Origin: Gautieria morchelliformis
Lineage: Eukaryota; Basidiomycota; Agaricomycetes; Gomphales; Gomphaceae
Direction of reading: 5' to 3'
Length of the DNA stretch: 64,000 nt
NCBI GenBank assembly: GCA_015179125.1
Contig: WHVA01000059.1
Span: forward strand, 124,001 to 188,000
Shown here: positions 54,421 to 64,000 of the stretch, piece by piece
How positions within the stretch are numbered: the stretch's first letter is position 1
Layout: each line of letters opens with the position of its first letter
Notes under the pieces: generated by a model
Told to the model about the DNA's origin: nothing
The model's input: only the letters and a program-made list of their open reading frames with translations
Database searches by the model: none
Position numbers and translations under genes: made by a program

Positions 54421-55126
54421 ACAATATAGCAAATCCCAGATCCACTATACAAAGGGGGAGGGGTGTCTGCAGTGTCTTAAACCAGGGCTCAGGTATAAGA
54501 AGTATATATGGTACATATGGTATATACATGCGGGTTTCCTGATGTGGTCTCAACTTTGCCCCTTGATTAGAGTTCTTCGGCTTCCTCACACATCTTGCAT
54601 GGAGTCTGTGGCTTGGGGAGTTATGCCTTCCCCAACACCTCACTTCCAGATAAGTCTCGGGCACCTGTGTAGCAGTTTCCAACCCGTTTGTCAAGTGTTC
54701 TGCTTTCCCTACATACGCCCAGTCAGCGCTCGGTCAGGTGCAGATGGTGCGCAGCTAGAAAAACAGTCAATTAATGCGATCGCATTACGCATATACAATG
54801 CTTGGTCATGTTCAAGCGAGCAGGGAAGCACTAAAAAGTGACACCGCCCACCGCTCTCCCTGACATGTCTGGCAGGATATTTATCCACCCTCTGCTAACT
54901 ACCTTCAATTGAATAGAAGCTCGGTGCTTCCGCTAGGACCCTCACGGTGGACCAGAACTTGCATAGGTCACGAAATCATGACAATGCAACCCGAAAGTTG
55001 CCACTGAAGTCCAGATATGTGCGGCAACACAGATATACAAGGAAGAACCACAGAATCAACATGAGACTAAACTGATGAAATACGTCATGACTGCGACAAA
55101 TTGTCAAAGCAAATTGAAACAAAAAA
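54421..55126. other. Intergenic, no supported gene
   Basis: No motif found in short ORFs; possible 3' UTR of the minus-strand gene to the right. Confidence 0.4.
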
Positions 55127-57323
55127 CTACAGGGGCAAACACTCATCCGTACTCTTCGTTTCTTGCGTAATATCCAATGCACTACCGCCGAAGACCACAC
55201 TCTCATGATTGACAACCTCTCCATATGTATTGGATTCCCTTGATGTGACTGGAGACCTTCTGCGACGGAACATTGAAGTAGCGAGAATGGGGTTGAACCA
55301 TCTCCAAAACATCAAGGCATCAAGAAATTCCTGAGATAGCAGCTCCAGCTATGGAATTACTACAACAACAATGCTCACCTTGTTTGTGCCAAAGATAAGA
55401 AACGCAACGAGAGGGGCTATGACAGTTGGAGCTCGTGAGTACTAGTAGTGACAGTCGCTATAGCGCAATGAGGGCCAACACGCACTTCCGGCTTGCAGCA
55501 TGTCTACCCACATAGGGATGAAAGAGGCTATGACATTTGGAGCTCGTGAGTACTAGAACGGTCGCTATAGCGCAATGAGGGCCACAACGCACTTGTGGTT
55601 TGAACGATCGGCTCCCCCACGCCAGCAATCCTAACTACACCAGGGCGACTAGTAAGGACACGGATTCCCTTAGCGTTAAGCATAGTTGCCACATAGGCTC
55701 TTTCATGTTGGCAAGTCCGTATGTAGCCGAGCGGATATCCATGCAAATGATCAGACACAGGACATAGAGACAGCATATGGGGAAAAGGAACATACACAGC
55801 AACCACAAGACGATACACGCAAAAGATGACGAAACGAAAGGCAACAGAGAGCGATATTTCAAGTGCCTTCTCTCCGGTCCGGTGAACATACCGCCAACGG
55901 CGGTACACAATGTGGATTATACATCCTTCGAAACAGATTAGGGAAGCAACACACTGAGGGTCAACTTACCGTCAAATATGAGTGTGACAATCAAGATGGC
56001 GAGCAATATCGTGTACTGGGAGATAAGGCTGTGGAGGTCATAGTCGGTTTGCAAAGTCTAGATGAAGGCATGGAAAGTGCTCACAAGGTGTCATTATTAA
56101 TTAACATACAATAAAACCTCAGCTGAGAGGCACCTAATCCTCTAGATCGAAACTGAAACTAGATCCAAAATCAGAGGAGGTTTAGCCGTAGAAGCAATGA
56201 GTTCTGACAAACTTAACGCGAGCAGCCGGCAACGAGAACGCCAGTAGAGCCACGTAAGGCGCTGCTAGAAGCTGTTGTAGTGAAGAAAGGTCTCATAAAT
56301 ACCAATGACAGGTGATGGCAGATGAGACCTACCGTAACTCTCGTCCATCGAATTTGTCTGGGACTACGAGGCCCATGAATAGCAGCTCTGAAATCAAACC
56401 AAAGCTATGTGTGTCTGAATTGTGTACTAGTCATGACGATAGGAGAACACGGCTACCTGAATAATCAAGGCACACATGGCTGTATCTGTCATCGCCTGAG
56501 CTCCGGAGACAAGTGCTGCCTGGTTCAAGCACTCCTGGTCGGAGTGGGTGAATGGAAGAGTGACTTCAGAAAATGAACTTGCTGGTCCCAAACGGTATAG
56601 TCTGCCGTATCCCGTTGTAAGTGATGAGACCCGAAATACGACAAGCATTTGACTCACCCGACAGAGAAGGTTATGCTGGCAAATATCCATGTGAAGCAAA
56701 AGTTAAGAAATGTAAGATCCCGTTGCGCCGTTTTCGAAAAGATAGAGAAAAGGAGGAGGATGGGAAGTCCAATGTGACCGCCGATTATCTGCAGCGCACG
56801 GTATATAGCCTGCTGTTGCCGCAGCTCTGCATAAAAACTGAACTAAGGAAATGAAGAGGGCAATCAGTGAGTTTCACACACGTTCATCTAGCCCATTCAT
56901 ATTGTCCACTAAACCCGAGCCTTCCGGTGCGAGCTGGTATTGCACATTGACAGCACTGTGGCCATCAAAATCGCACAAGGCTATTATTTCTAGTACAGCC
57001 AAATGTCAGAGGCTTCTGCAAAGTGACAATTTGCGACCGACGATGGTACGGTTGAGTGAATATTGGAAAGTTGCCCACTCCCTATCCTCCCCTATACCAA
57101 ACCAGCATGGTGAAACCGCAATCCCCAGGATTTCATCGTTCGAACAACAGTTCCGAAGTCCAACTCGAGGATCAAAACAAGTGTCCAAGGATGGCGGAGT
57201 CACAGGGCACTTCATTGCTGGTTCGTACTTTCATTTGAATTTCCACTGCAAGTGAACAGCTCACCTGTAACGCCATCGTTCCATTGGGAAGAGGGGCGGA
57301 CAATGGAATGATACTGACTGGAC
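55127..57323 (-). CDS. Probable multi-pass membrane protein (DUF6534-like)
   Basis: An interrupted minus-strand frame with several hydrophobic segments. ALVSGAQAMTDTAMCALIIQ (about 56,530-56,460) is like the fifth helix of DUF6533/DUF6534 proteins. LISQYTILLAILIVTLIFDG ends at a GTAAGT donor (about 56,060-55,970). FRFVIFCVYRLVVAVYVPF follows, then YPLGYIRT and YVATMLNAKGIRV, resembling the final helix with its conserved Leu-Asn-Ala-(R/K). The hydrophilic tail ends KSTDECLPL at 55,127. The N-terminal exons, perhaps from MSASSQYHSIVRPS at 57,323, are uncertain. Seven-helix proteins of this kind are common orphans in mushrooms. Exon structure is only partly solved. Confidence 0.4.
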
Positions 57324-57329
57324 GCAGAC

Positions 57330-58135
57330 ATAAGTTCTCCATGCAAGATCTCGAATTAAGTATTGCACTTGCTTGAACATGTGCTAGCAGAGATGAAGAG
57401 TAGAATCACAGCAATCCCAAGCATTATCGCGAGCACGGAGAGAAAAATTCAAGTAGAAGAGTTGACTGCGCACATAATTTCTGTTATAAGAGTGAATGAT
57501 ACTTTACCCCATGGAGGTAGAAGGCTGCGTATACGCCTGGTCTCAGTTGGGCTAAGTGATTTGTGTTTTCAATGCCCAGTTTCTGTTGTTATTATGAAAT
57601 TCTCAGCTTCGTACATCAACACACCCCCGGCATCAACGGCCGCTGACTTCCGGCGCTCGCGCCGGCGACCCACCGCTGTTGCGCGTTGTCACATAACGCG
57701 TGGCACCGTGGTTCAATACGTCCCATCGCCTGTCGCTCGCAACCAACGCCATGTGACCGCCATTGGTGCGCCGTCCAGTTTAATAAAGAACTTCTGAACC
57801 TCGTCACGACTCGTTCCCTGTGAGGTGCGCGCTCCTGTTCACTGTCCCCGGATTCCGCCGCTCGCGCGCGTGTACACTGTCCTCACTAACACTAACAGCC
57901 TCCCCTCCCAGGCTCATGTCTCCCACCACCCTCTCCCGCCCACGGACATGAACTTATAATGATGCTTCCGGTGTCTACCAGTGGAGGGGACGATGGGGTG
58001 TGTGCCGGGTGTAGGAAAGGCCAGCAAGAGGAACGAGCGCAGCATACGGTATTTCCCTTTGCATATAAACAGGCCGTCCCTGCATGAATGCGTTTACTAC
58101 CTTCACCACGTCTCGTCATCCATCCATCCGCCAGC
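57330..58135. other. Intergenic, no supported gene
   Basis: Upstream regions of divergent genes. Short GC-rich inverted motifs (GGCGCTCGCGCCGG near 57,650) but nothing assignable. Confidence 0.4.
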
Positions 58136-59138
58136 ATGACCCCGACACAGACACAAGCACAGGCCCTGGAGACACAACCCCGCCCAGCCGGTGGTAACTT
58201 CCGTTGCCCAATCCCTCGTATCTCGTACCGGATGCCACTCAGTGCTCCCTACACTCCCCCTCTCCCGCCCCTCACGTCCCCCACCGCCCTCCGACCCAGC
58301 GGCGGGCCCTTCCCGCCACCGCCCACCAGTTATGAGCTCATGAAGCTTCTTCCCAACCTGTCCCCCGGGCGGCGGCTCCCTCCCGCACGACCCGCACGCC
58401 CACCGCGACACGGGGGCCTTCGCCGCGGAGGACGCGCGCTGCCCCTGCGAGGCGTGTGCGCGGGGCGAGCTCGAAAAGAGTAGGCAACTAGAGCGCGAGC
58501 GCGGCCGCGGCGCGTTTTTCGGCGAGGGGGAGCGGAGACGTGGGCGGCCGCGCACTCCGCACTCAAAGGGCGGGTGGGTGTGCGACGACACCGACACCCT
58601 CAGACGGCGGGAGTACTTCAAGACGGCGCCCGCGCAGGAGCTCAGCAGAGCGGCACAGCGCGACTTTCATTTCAGCGGGGAGCGCATGCCCGCGATTGGC
58701 GCGGCGGGGCCCGGGGACGAGCCTCCCGCGAAGCGACGCTCGGGGCTGGGGTTGGGGCTGGAGAGCGCGGCCGACGTCGATGTCGCTGGAGACGCGGCGC
58801 CCCTCGCCCCCGCCGCCAACCCCACGTCCCCGCACCCGCACACAAACGCCTTCGCCCACCAGCACAACAGCCGCACCCGCAGCGCCACGCAAGCCCCCAC
58901 CTCCAACTCTACACCCGCAAGGCCCCCTTTACCCGCGCCCGCCACCGCCACCGCACCCTTACCCGCACCCTTACCCGCACCCTTACCCATACTCTCCCCT
59001 CCGCAACCGCCGCCGCCGCCGCGCGGGAACATACACGAAGCGCGTCTTCGTGAATCCGTTCCGCACGCCCTCCGGGAACGGGAACGGACCCGCGCCCGCG
59101 CCCAACGCGTACCCCCCACCCCACTCGCACATGTATGA
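58136..59138 (+). CDS. GC-rich low-complexity protein, hypothetical
   Basis: Starts MTPTQTQAQALETQPRPAGG with NFRCPIPRISYRMPLSAPYT and SYELMKLLPNLSP. At 58,362-58,369 (TCCCCCGGG) the plausible coding frame switches by one base to HRDTGAFAAEDARCPCEACA, RGELEKSRQLERERGRG, VCDDTDTLRRREYFKTAPAQ and a long Pro/Ala-rich part with LPAPLPAPLPAP. The switch lies in a C/G homopolymer, so a base-call error is as likely as a mutation. The Cys pair CPCEAC, charged helix and PA-rich tail do not match a family I know. The high GC leaves all six frames fairly open, so the choice of frame rests on residue composition. Confidence 0.4.
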
Positions 59139-59244
59139 GTCGTGTATCGTGTACCGTGTACCGTGCCGCGCGTCCTGTTAGACTCGGAGCGTGTATTGTG
59201 TTGTATTCCTGTACTGGCCCCATCTATCTCTCTCAGGCTGTCAA

Positions 59245-60352
59245 GCTTTGTAGTACTAGGCTAACGGTAGAAGATATTCGACTGAAGAATCCTCTCCTGA
59301 GCCCTGCAGAATGGGTCTCATTTAATGCTGTGCGGACGTCGTTTACAATGAATGGACTTCCTCCCTCCCGGCAATATGTGGATAGTGTTGATACCAATCG
59401 GCGACTTGTCGGCGTTGCAGACAATCTGGATCATGGTCGCTCAGTCTGGAGATGCAGTGGGAACGAGTGCGTGCGTTTGCAGGAGTTCAACGGTCTATTG
59501 GAACTAGTATGCGCACTGCGTGACGTAGCTCGAGGTATTAGTAACGTATATTTATGACATGGAATTATTGCTGATCGTGTTAATAGAGCTGAAAATACTG
59601 TTTCTAGACCTTAAGATGATGCACCGTGACATTGTTCCATGGAATATTTACATTCGCCGGGAGACCGAAGGATCACGAGGGTTCCTCGTAGATTTCTCAC
59701 ATGCGGCTGTCATGGATGCAGATGCTATTGCTCCAAGGCCAGACATCACGCCGGTTGGTACACTATCATATCTTGAGCATCATCTCTTGATTCTCTGATC
59801 CAGGGTTCTTCCATTTTCATGTCGCGTGCCGCTCTCGATAAGAAGCCGACAACTCACTGCGACGATCTAGAATCTTTGTATTATCTGCTATGCTTCATTA
59901 TAGCAGGTCATAAAAGTCTCGAAATAGGCTCCTCGCGACTGCCACACCCAGCGTTACCACGTTTTCTGAAGAGGTGGATGCTCGATGATCCGCTGGATGT
60001 CTCAGATGGCAAGAAATATCACTTTACAGATAGGTCCTTCAGCATTGTGGTGCAAGAAAAATTTATGCCTCTCAGGCCGCTTGCATCCAGACTCTACAGC
60101 TTCTTTTATAACCGAAGCACAGACGGTGCGGCAGGGGCTTTTCCCTATTCATTCACACCAGAACAGGATTTCAACGAATTTCTGGGTTATTTCGAAGAGG
60201 CTATCTTGTCAATCAGGAATTCGCAGACTGTCGATGGGTTAACAATGACGACGCCGCATACTCCAAATTCCAAAAGGAAACGGGACATCCGTGACGCAGA
60301 AAACAGTCCTGATCTTAATCGGATGGCAAAAAGGGTCAGGACCGAACTATGA
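59245..60352 (+). CDS. FunK1-type (fungal-type) protein kinase, partial
   Basis: Key motifs of the FunK1 family are present: LKMMHRDIVPWNIYI (HRD loop with catalytic Asp and Asn), GFLVDFSHAAVM (DFG replaced by DFS), and, after a 53-nt intron with GTTGGT donor, IFMSRAALDKKPTTHCDDLE and SLYYLLCFIIAG. The C terminus is KRKRDIRDAENSPDL ending RVRTEL, a nuclear-type basic tail. The N-terminal lobe is short (WVSFNAVRTSFTMNGLPPSR, LVGVADNLDHGRSVWR) and no glycine loop was found, so the start is uncertain or the gene is 5' truncated. FunK1 kinases are expanded in Agaricomycetes; substrates are unknown. Confidence 0.7.
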
Positions 60353-61857
60353 GCCGACGTACCCTGTCATAAAAATATTTCCTCACAAGAATACATTTGT
60401 TATGGAAACCCTTCTTCAAGGACAGTGCGCCCGCGACGTATGTTAGAAACAGTCTGAGTCACGATATCTTTAATGCAAAAATTCCCTGCGACTTGCCTAC
60501 GTATACGTAGCTGTGTGAACTCTGACAGGTGTGCGTTGACTTCATTGCTTCAGGCCCAGCCCACGATGCGCGCTTTATGCGCTGGTTGCACACGTCGAAC
60601 TAGGTTCAATGGGATACTCCCGATGCCGACGTAGTATACGCATTCAAGCATTGGTGGTAGAGCTCACTATGCGCTTTCGTGCTGGATTCCTCGGGTCGTC
60701 TTAGCTCGGACGAGGCGTCGAAGACGAAGGTCGTGGTAGGGATAGAGATCGGAATATCTTGACGTTTCTGAATGGTACTGGATCGTCGATCGTCAGTCGT
60801 TGGTGCTTGTTCATCAATTTTTTTAACTATAAGATAGACGTCACACTCGTGGGTCTCTCCAACGATTTGAGAGGGCATAGGTGTCACGAATCCGCACACA
60901 AAACACCACTCACCGATGCCACACACACTCACAACACACATACACCCGCACCAGCCGCCCGATCCCCTCCAGCCCACATACGACCTCCCAGACCCACGCG
61001 TACCCACACGGTCACATCCCTACACAGAACCGCGGATCAGCAATCGATGCAGCGAGCCGCGGACCCATCCCCGAGCCCGAGACCACCTGATCCATGGAGT
61101 GGCACGACAGCTAGTCTGCCGCGCGCACATCCCTTCCGTTTTCTTTCCATCTGTTCCTTCCACCGCGCCACCCGTTTCTGATCAAACTCCTTCTATCATA
61201 ACACACATATTATCTGTCTCTCTTTTGGTAGCTAGGATATGTACAAACCGCAGCATCCGGCGTTACAGACCTCCTAGTCCATATCTCACACACGCATCTA
61301 CTCGCGCCGGTCGCATCCTTTTCGTGCTAGATCGCTACACACAACAGATAAATAGTCGTCGTGTATATTCTAGATATTTAGTGAATTGAACTCACTTGTT
61401 GCCCACATAAGCCTTCATCTCGAGACATCTGATTTGTGTTAGAATCTATTTCACTGCGCATATACACTGGGTAGACTATTTTCTACAGAACGACACCCCA
61501 CTCGATTCGACTTCACTTCGAAGTCTGAATCTTACTCTCATTCAAACAAATCTCAGATACTCTTATTCTTCACAATAGGCACTAGGCACATCATTGCGAC
61601 TAGTAACCTGGCAGCCAGGAGTTAATCACCGTTCATGTGCGAGTATAATATCTACTAGTAGAAAAGCATTCACTCGTTGGAGATTCAACCCTTAAATGCA
61701 TTTCGCTTCTTCACACAAGTACTATGTCCACAAAGAGACTAGGACATCTTCCAAAACCATACCATCTCCTAGCTCGCTTATGCCATCTTCTCACTTCATG
61801 CCAGGACGGCTCTACCTCGACTTTCAAGTTTCATCCAAGGCATATCCTTTGTTTCAC
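60353..61857. other. Intergenic, no supported gene
   Basis: A CA-rich stretch (ACACACTCACAACACACAT, 60,925-60,950) and AT-rich DNA. A minus ORF at 60,606-61,007 has no recognisable motif. Confidence 0.4.
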
Positions 61858-63996
61858 TCAATACCGCAGGGCAGGAACCGTGGTGAACTTTTTCCCGGAC
61901 GGGACAGTCTGCTCAAACAGAGAATTGACCCTGTCTTCTTCCGTTGCCCTTGCCCTCCAATAATCACACACCTGAGACCTACCAAAGTCAATCAAGCGGA
62001 AGCTTTTTGTCGCACTTTGCCGGCATCCAGGTGGCTCAGTGAGAGGGCCATCTTGCACAACAACATTACGAGGGGCGACAGACCCGTGGACCCAGTTAGC
62101 ACGGTGGAACCGAAAAAACAGCGAGGCGCACTCTTCTCTGTCGTCGATGCCAAGTTTTTCAGGCTCAATTGGAACGCCGCAATTTTCAAGGAGAAGTATA
62201 GGGCTTAGATACATCTCCTTCCTGTCAGACTGGTCACCCATATTCTCCGGAACATAACATCCATAGTATTGAGGAACGACTGCACCAACAGGGACAGGAT
62301 GGAAGAGAGGCTCCATCACATTGAGCCCGTTCCAATGCTCAAAGAGATGTGAGGAGAAAGACTCGTAGTTTTGTGCCTCAGCTGCAAGGTGCGGGTCGTG
62401 CTCGATCGAGAGTTTCGCCGCCACACGGACTTTCACCGTCAACGGTACCCTGGTGCACCGATTTCGCTGTTGAATGTGAGTGCAATACGGTCCTCGCTCT
62501 GGGTTCTGCCATTCTGCCATGGTCCCCACCCGTATAATGGGCCCTTTGTACAACCCGTCATACATAGTGGCGGCAGGGCTAATCTCATGGAGATGTTCTT
62601 CTCGCCTCGACCTCTCACTATCCTGGCTGCCCTCAACCTCACCCACGTGGACCTTATGCACTGTTGTAGCAGGTATGATTATTTCCTTGATTGTCACACT
62701 TCCCACTCCTGGTGTATCAGGATTCGAATCACGACTCAAAGTACTCGTATTCTTGGAAGACAAAGGGTCCCCAACTAACCGGGATGACGAAGGTTCCGTG
62801 ATGCTATAGGGCGCAGCCTCAACCCCTTGACGTTGTCCAGTAAAACAAATCTCGCCCGTCAGCAGTTCGCCTCCCCCGCCTTTCACAACATCGCGCACGT
62901 TATCGGAAATGCATTCAAGGCACAGTATGTCCCCGACAAGCAAAGACCTAGGGAGTTCCCATTCTGCGTCGTATACGATGGAATGGTTTCCTTCGCCGAT
63001 ATAATGGGCAGGGGAAAGGTACAAGTGAGCTTCGGAGATCGATATAGGGGGTGGAGGTCGAGCCGGCAGCCTGACCATGATTGGTGGCGAAGGTAAGCTT
63101 GAAGCGCTCACGTCGATGTTTGGCCAAAATATTTTGATGTCGTCCTCCGAGAGTCGAGGCTTTGTGACTTCTTTAGCGCAAGGCACTTCTTGTATATCTG
63201 GATACTTTTGGATGCTTTGGTAGCTTTCAGTGCTTTCTGTCAAGTGCAGCTGGTACTTGAGGATACGGTCGGGCACACTCGTCCACTTGGCATCACTTTC
63301 GTCTCCGGCTCCTTCCGCAGCGAGTAGATCCCACGGATCATGTACGACGAGTTTGTGAGGCAAAAGGTGCCGGGGAAGGCGTTTCTGCAGAAGCGGCGGA
63401 CACCCACTGAATGGAAGGAGAGGCCAAGGGGAAGGATAGCTGGAGGGGTCGAAGGGTGATTTCAAGCATTGGGTCGACTCACTCTCGGACGGCGCTGATG
63501 CCGGGGTTCCTCCACCCTCTACGGAAGTTCGTCCCATGCCTGTACATGAAGCCACTGCGACTTTCATCTCAAAATCCTCAATCAGACCCCCTATGTCGTA
63601 TGGCAGCACCTCGACGGGGCTCCCTTCTATATGATCTGCCCATTCAAGCTCGTCTTTCGCCCAGTCAAGCTCCCCAAGCTCCCGCACCCATGCCGCCATC
63701 TTACTCCCGGAGATGACGATCGGAATTTGAAGAAAAGGGCTTGGAATACGGTAGGTCCAGTAGAAGTCCAAGAGCGTTTCACCCCATAAATCTGTTCCAT
63801 TGGACGTGTGCTTGCCCGGGGGTAATAGTTGGGGTACTAAAGTCTTTCCGTTGGGATCCCGACGCCAGCGGCGTTGGACGTAGCGTTTTTTAACGTCCGT
63901 ATCTGGAGAACTATCGATGGAGGTGTTGGGAATATAGGCCCGCCTCGACGCCCTGGATGGCACGAATTCCACGAGGGAAACATGGTATTCTGGCAT
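61858..63996 (-). CDS. Atypical protein-kinase-like protein, intronless, to window edge
   Basis: One open frame of about 712 codons; the ATG at 63,996 is only four bases from the window end, so the true start may lie outside. The N-terminal 330 residues show no domain. Then come YIGEGNHSIVYDAEWE (glycine loop), RVAAKLSIEHDPHLAAEAQN (Lys and Glu), MEPLFHPVPVGAVVPQYYGC, ILLLENCGVPIEPEKLG (hinge), FHRANWVHGSVAPRNVVVQD and FRLIDFGRSQVC (DFG). The loop that should be HxD reads HGSVAPRN, with Ser in place of the catalytic Asp but with the Asn kept. Related mushroom proteins, as far as I recall, have H-x-S-F-x-x-R-N there, so the change seems a family trait. It is likely a pseudokinase or an atypical ATP-binding protein. 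Confidence 0.65.
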   Translation of the reverse strand: MPEYHVSLVEFVPSRASRRAYIPNTSIDSSPDTDVKKRYVQRRWRRDPNGKTLVPQLLPPGKHTSNGTDLWGETLLDFYWTYRIPSPFLQIPIVISGSKMAAWVRELGELDWAKDELEWADHIEGSPVEVLPYDIGGLIEDFEMKVAVASCTGMGRTSVEGGGTPASAPSESESTQCLKSPFDPSSYPSPWPLLPFSGCPPLLQKRLPRHLLPHKLVVHDPWDLLAAEGAGDESDAKWTSVPDRILKYQLHLTESTESYQSIQKYPDIQEVPCAKEVTKPRLSEDDIKIFWPNIDVSASSLPSPPIMVRLPARPPPPISISEAHLYLSPAHYIGEGNHSIVYDAEWELPRSLLVGDILCLECISDNVRDVVKGGGGELLTGEICFTGQRQGVEAAPYSITEPSSSRLVGDPLSSKNTSTLSRDSNPDTPGVGSVTIKEIIIPATTVHKVHVGEVEGSQDSERSRREEHLHEISPAATMYDGLYKGPIIRVGTMAEWQNPERGPYCTHIQQRNRCTRVPLTVKVRVAAKLSIEHDPHLAAEAQNYESFSSHLFEHWNGLNVMEPLFHPVPVGAVVPQYYGCYVPENMGDQSDRKEMYLSPILLLENCGVPIEPEKLGIDDREECASLFFRFHRANWVHGSVAPRNVVVQDGPLTEPPGCRQSATKSFRLIDFGRSQVCDYWRARATEEDRVNSLFEQTVPSGKKFTTVPALRY

Positions 63997-64000
63997 CAAC

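Noticed and set aside
58960..58995. CACCCTTACCCG repeats resembling telomeric CCCTAA
   Set aside because: The unit is 12 bp and encodes the PA-rich tract; it is not the TTAGGG repeat.

Overview
The window looks like nuclear DNA of an Agaricomycete (mushroom-type basidiomycete). Host genes are split by many 45-60 nt GT-AG introns (a few GC-AG). The gene families are typical of that class: laccase, the FunK1 fungal-type kinase, DUF6698, a vacuolar M28 protease, and a GST. The mobile DNA is also typical: Plavaka (CACTA-like) transposase, Ty3 chromovirus, Ty1-copia, Tad-like LINE and hAT. No rRNA gene, convincing tRNA or CRISPR array was seen.

Layout. 1-2.0 kb: stacked remnants of copia, Ty3 and LINE retroelements. 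3.9-4.4 kb: a decayed threonyl-tRNA synthetase fragment. 6.0-8.0 kb: an intact GST gene (+) and a small dimeric alpha-beta-barrel gene (-), with a deleted hAT element (8,258-9,249, perfect 8-bp target duplication) 226 bp upstream of the latter. 9.7-16.1 kb: a recent Ty3 chromovirus (5-bp target duplication, LTRs identical apart from one 17-bp repeat unit). It shows a GGGTTTT -1 frameshift site, a self-priming primer site and an accessory ORF with its own TATA box. It inserted at the start codon of a Plavaka transposase pseudogene (16.1-20.4 kb), which is followed by a coiled-coil gene fragment and a DUF6698 gene. 23.5-24.3 kb: a GC-rich, hairpin-rich degenerate repeat. 24.9-31 kb: a 2OG-Fe(II) oxygenase-like gene with frameshifts and a Ser-rich C2H2-type gene. 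32.5-39 kb: laccase (+) convergent with the vacuolar membrane protease PFF1 (-). 40-42.7 kb: a truncated BUR1-like kinase fragment and an aldo-keto reductase. 44.8-45.3 kb: a hAT-like MITE. 45.6-53.8 kb: a patchwork of three degenerate Ty3 elements, then an AT-rich island. 55-64 kb: a probable multi-pass membrane protein, a GC-rich low-complexity protein, a FunK1 kinase and a long intronless atypical kinase running to the window edge.

Nothing indicates an operon-like pathway. The recurring theme is transposon load and decay. Nearly every nonsense codon in the older elements and pseudogenes is a TGA where the family has Arg, as expected from CGA>TGA (CpG deamination or RIP-like C>T). The young chromovirus lacks this. 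Several otherwise intact host genes carry single-base frameshifts at or near homopolymers, which may be assembly errors rather than real lesions.
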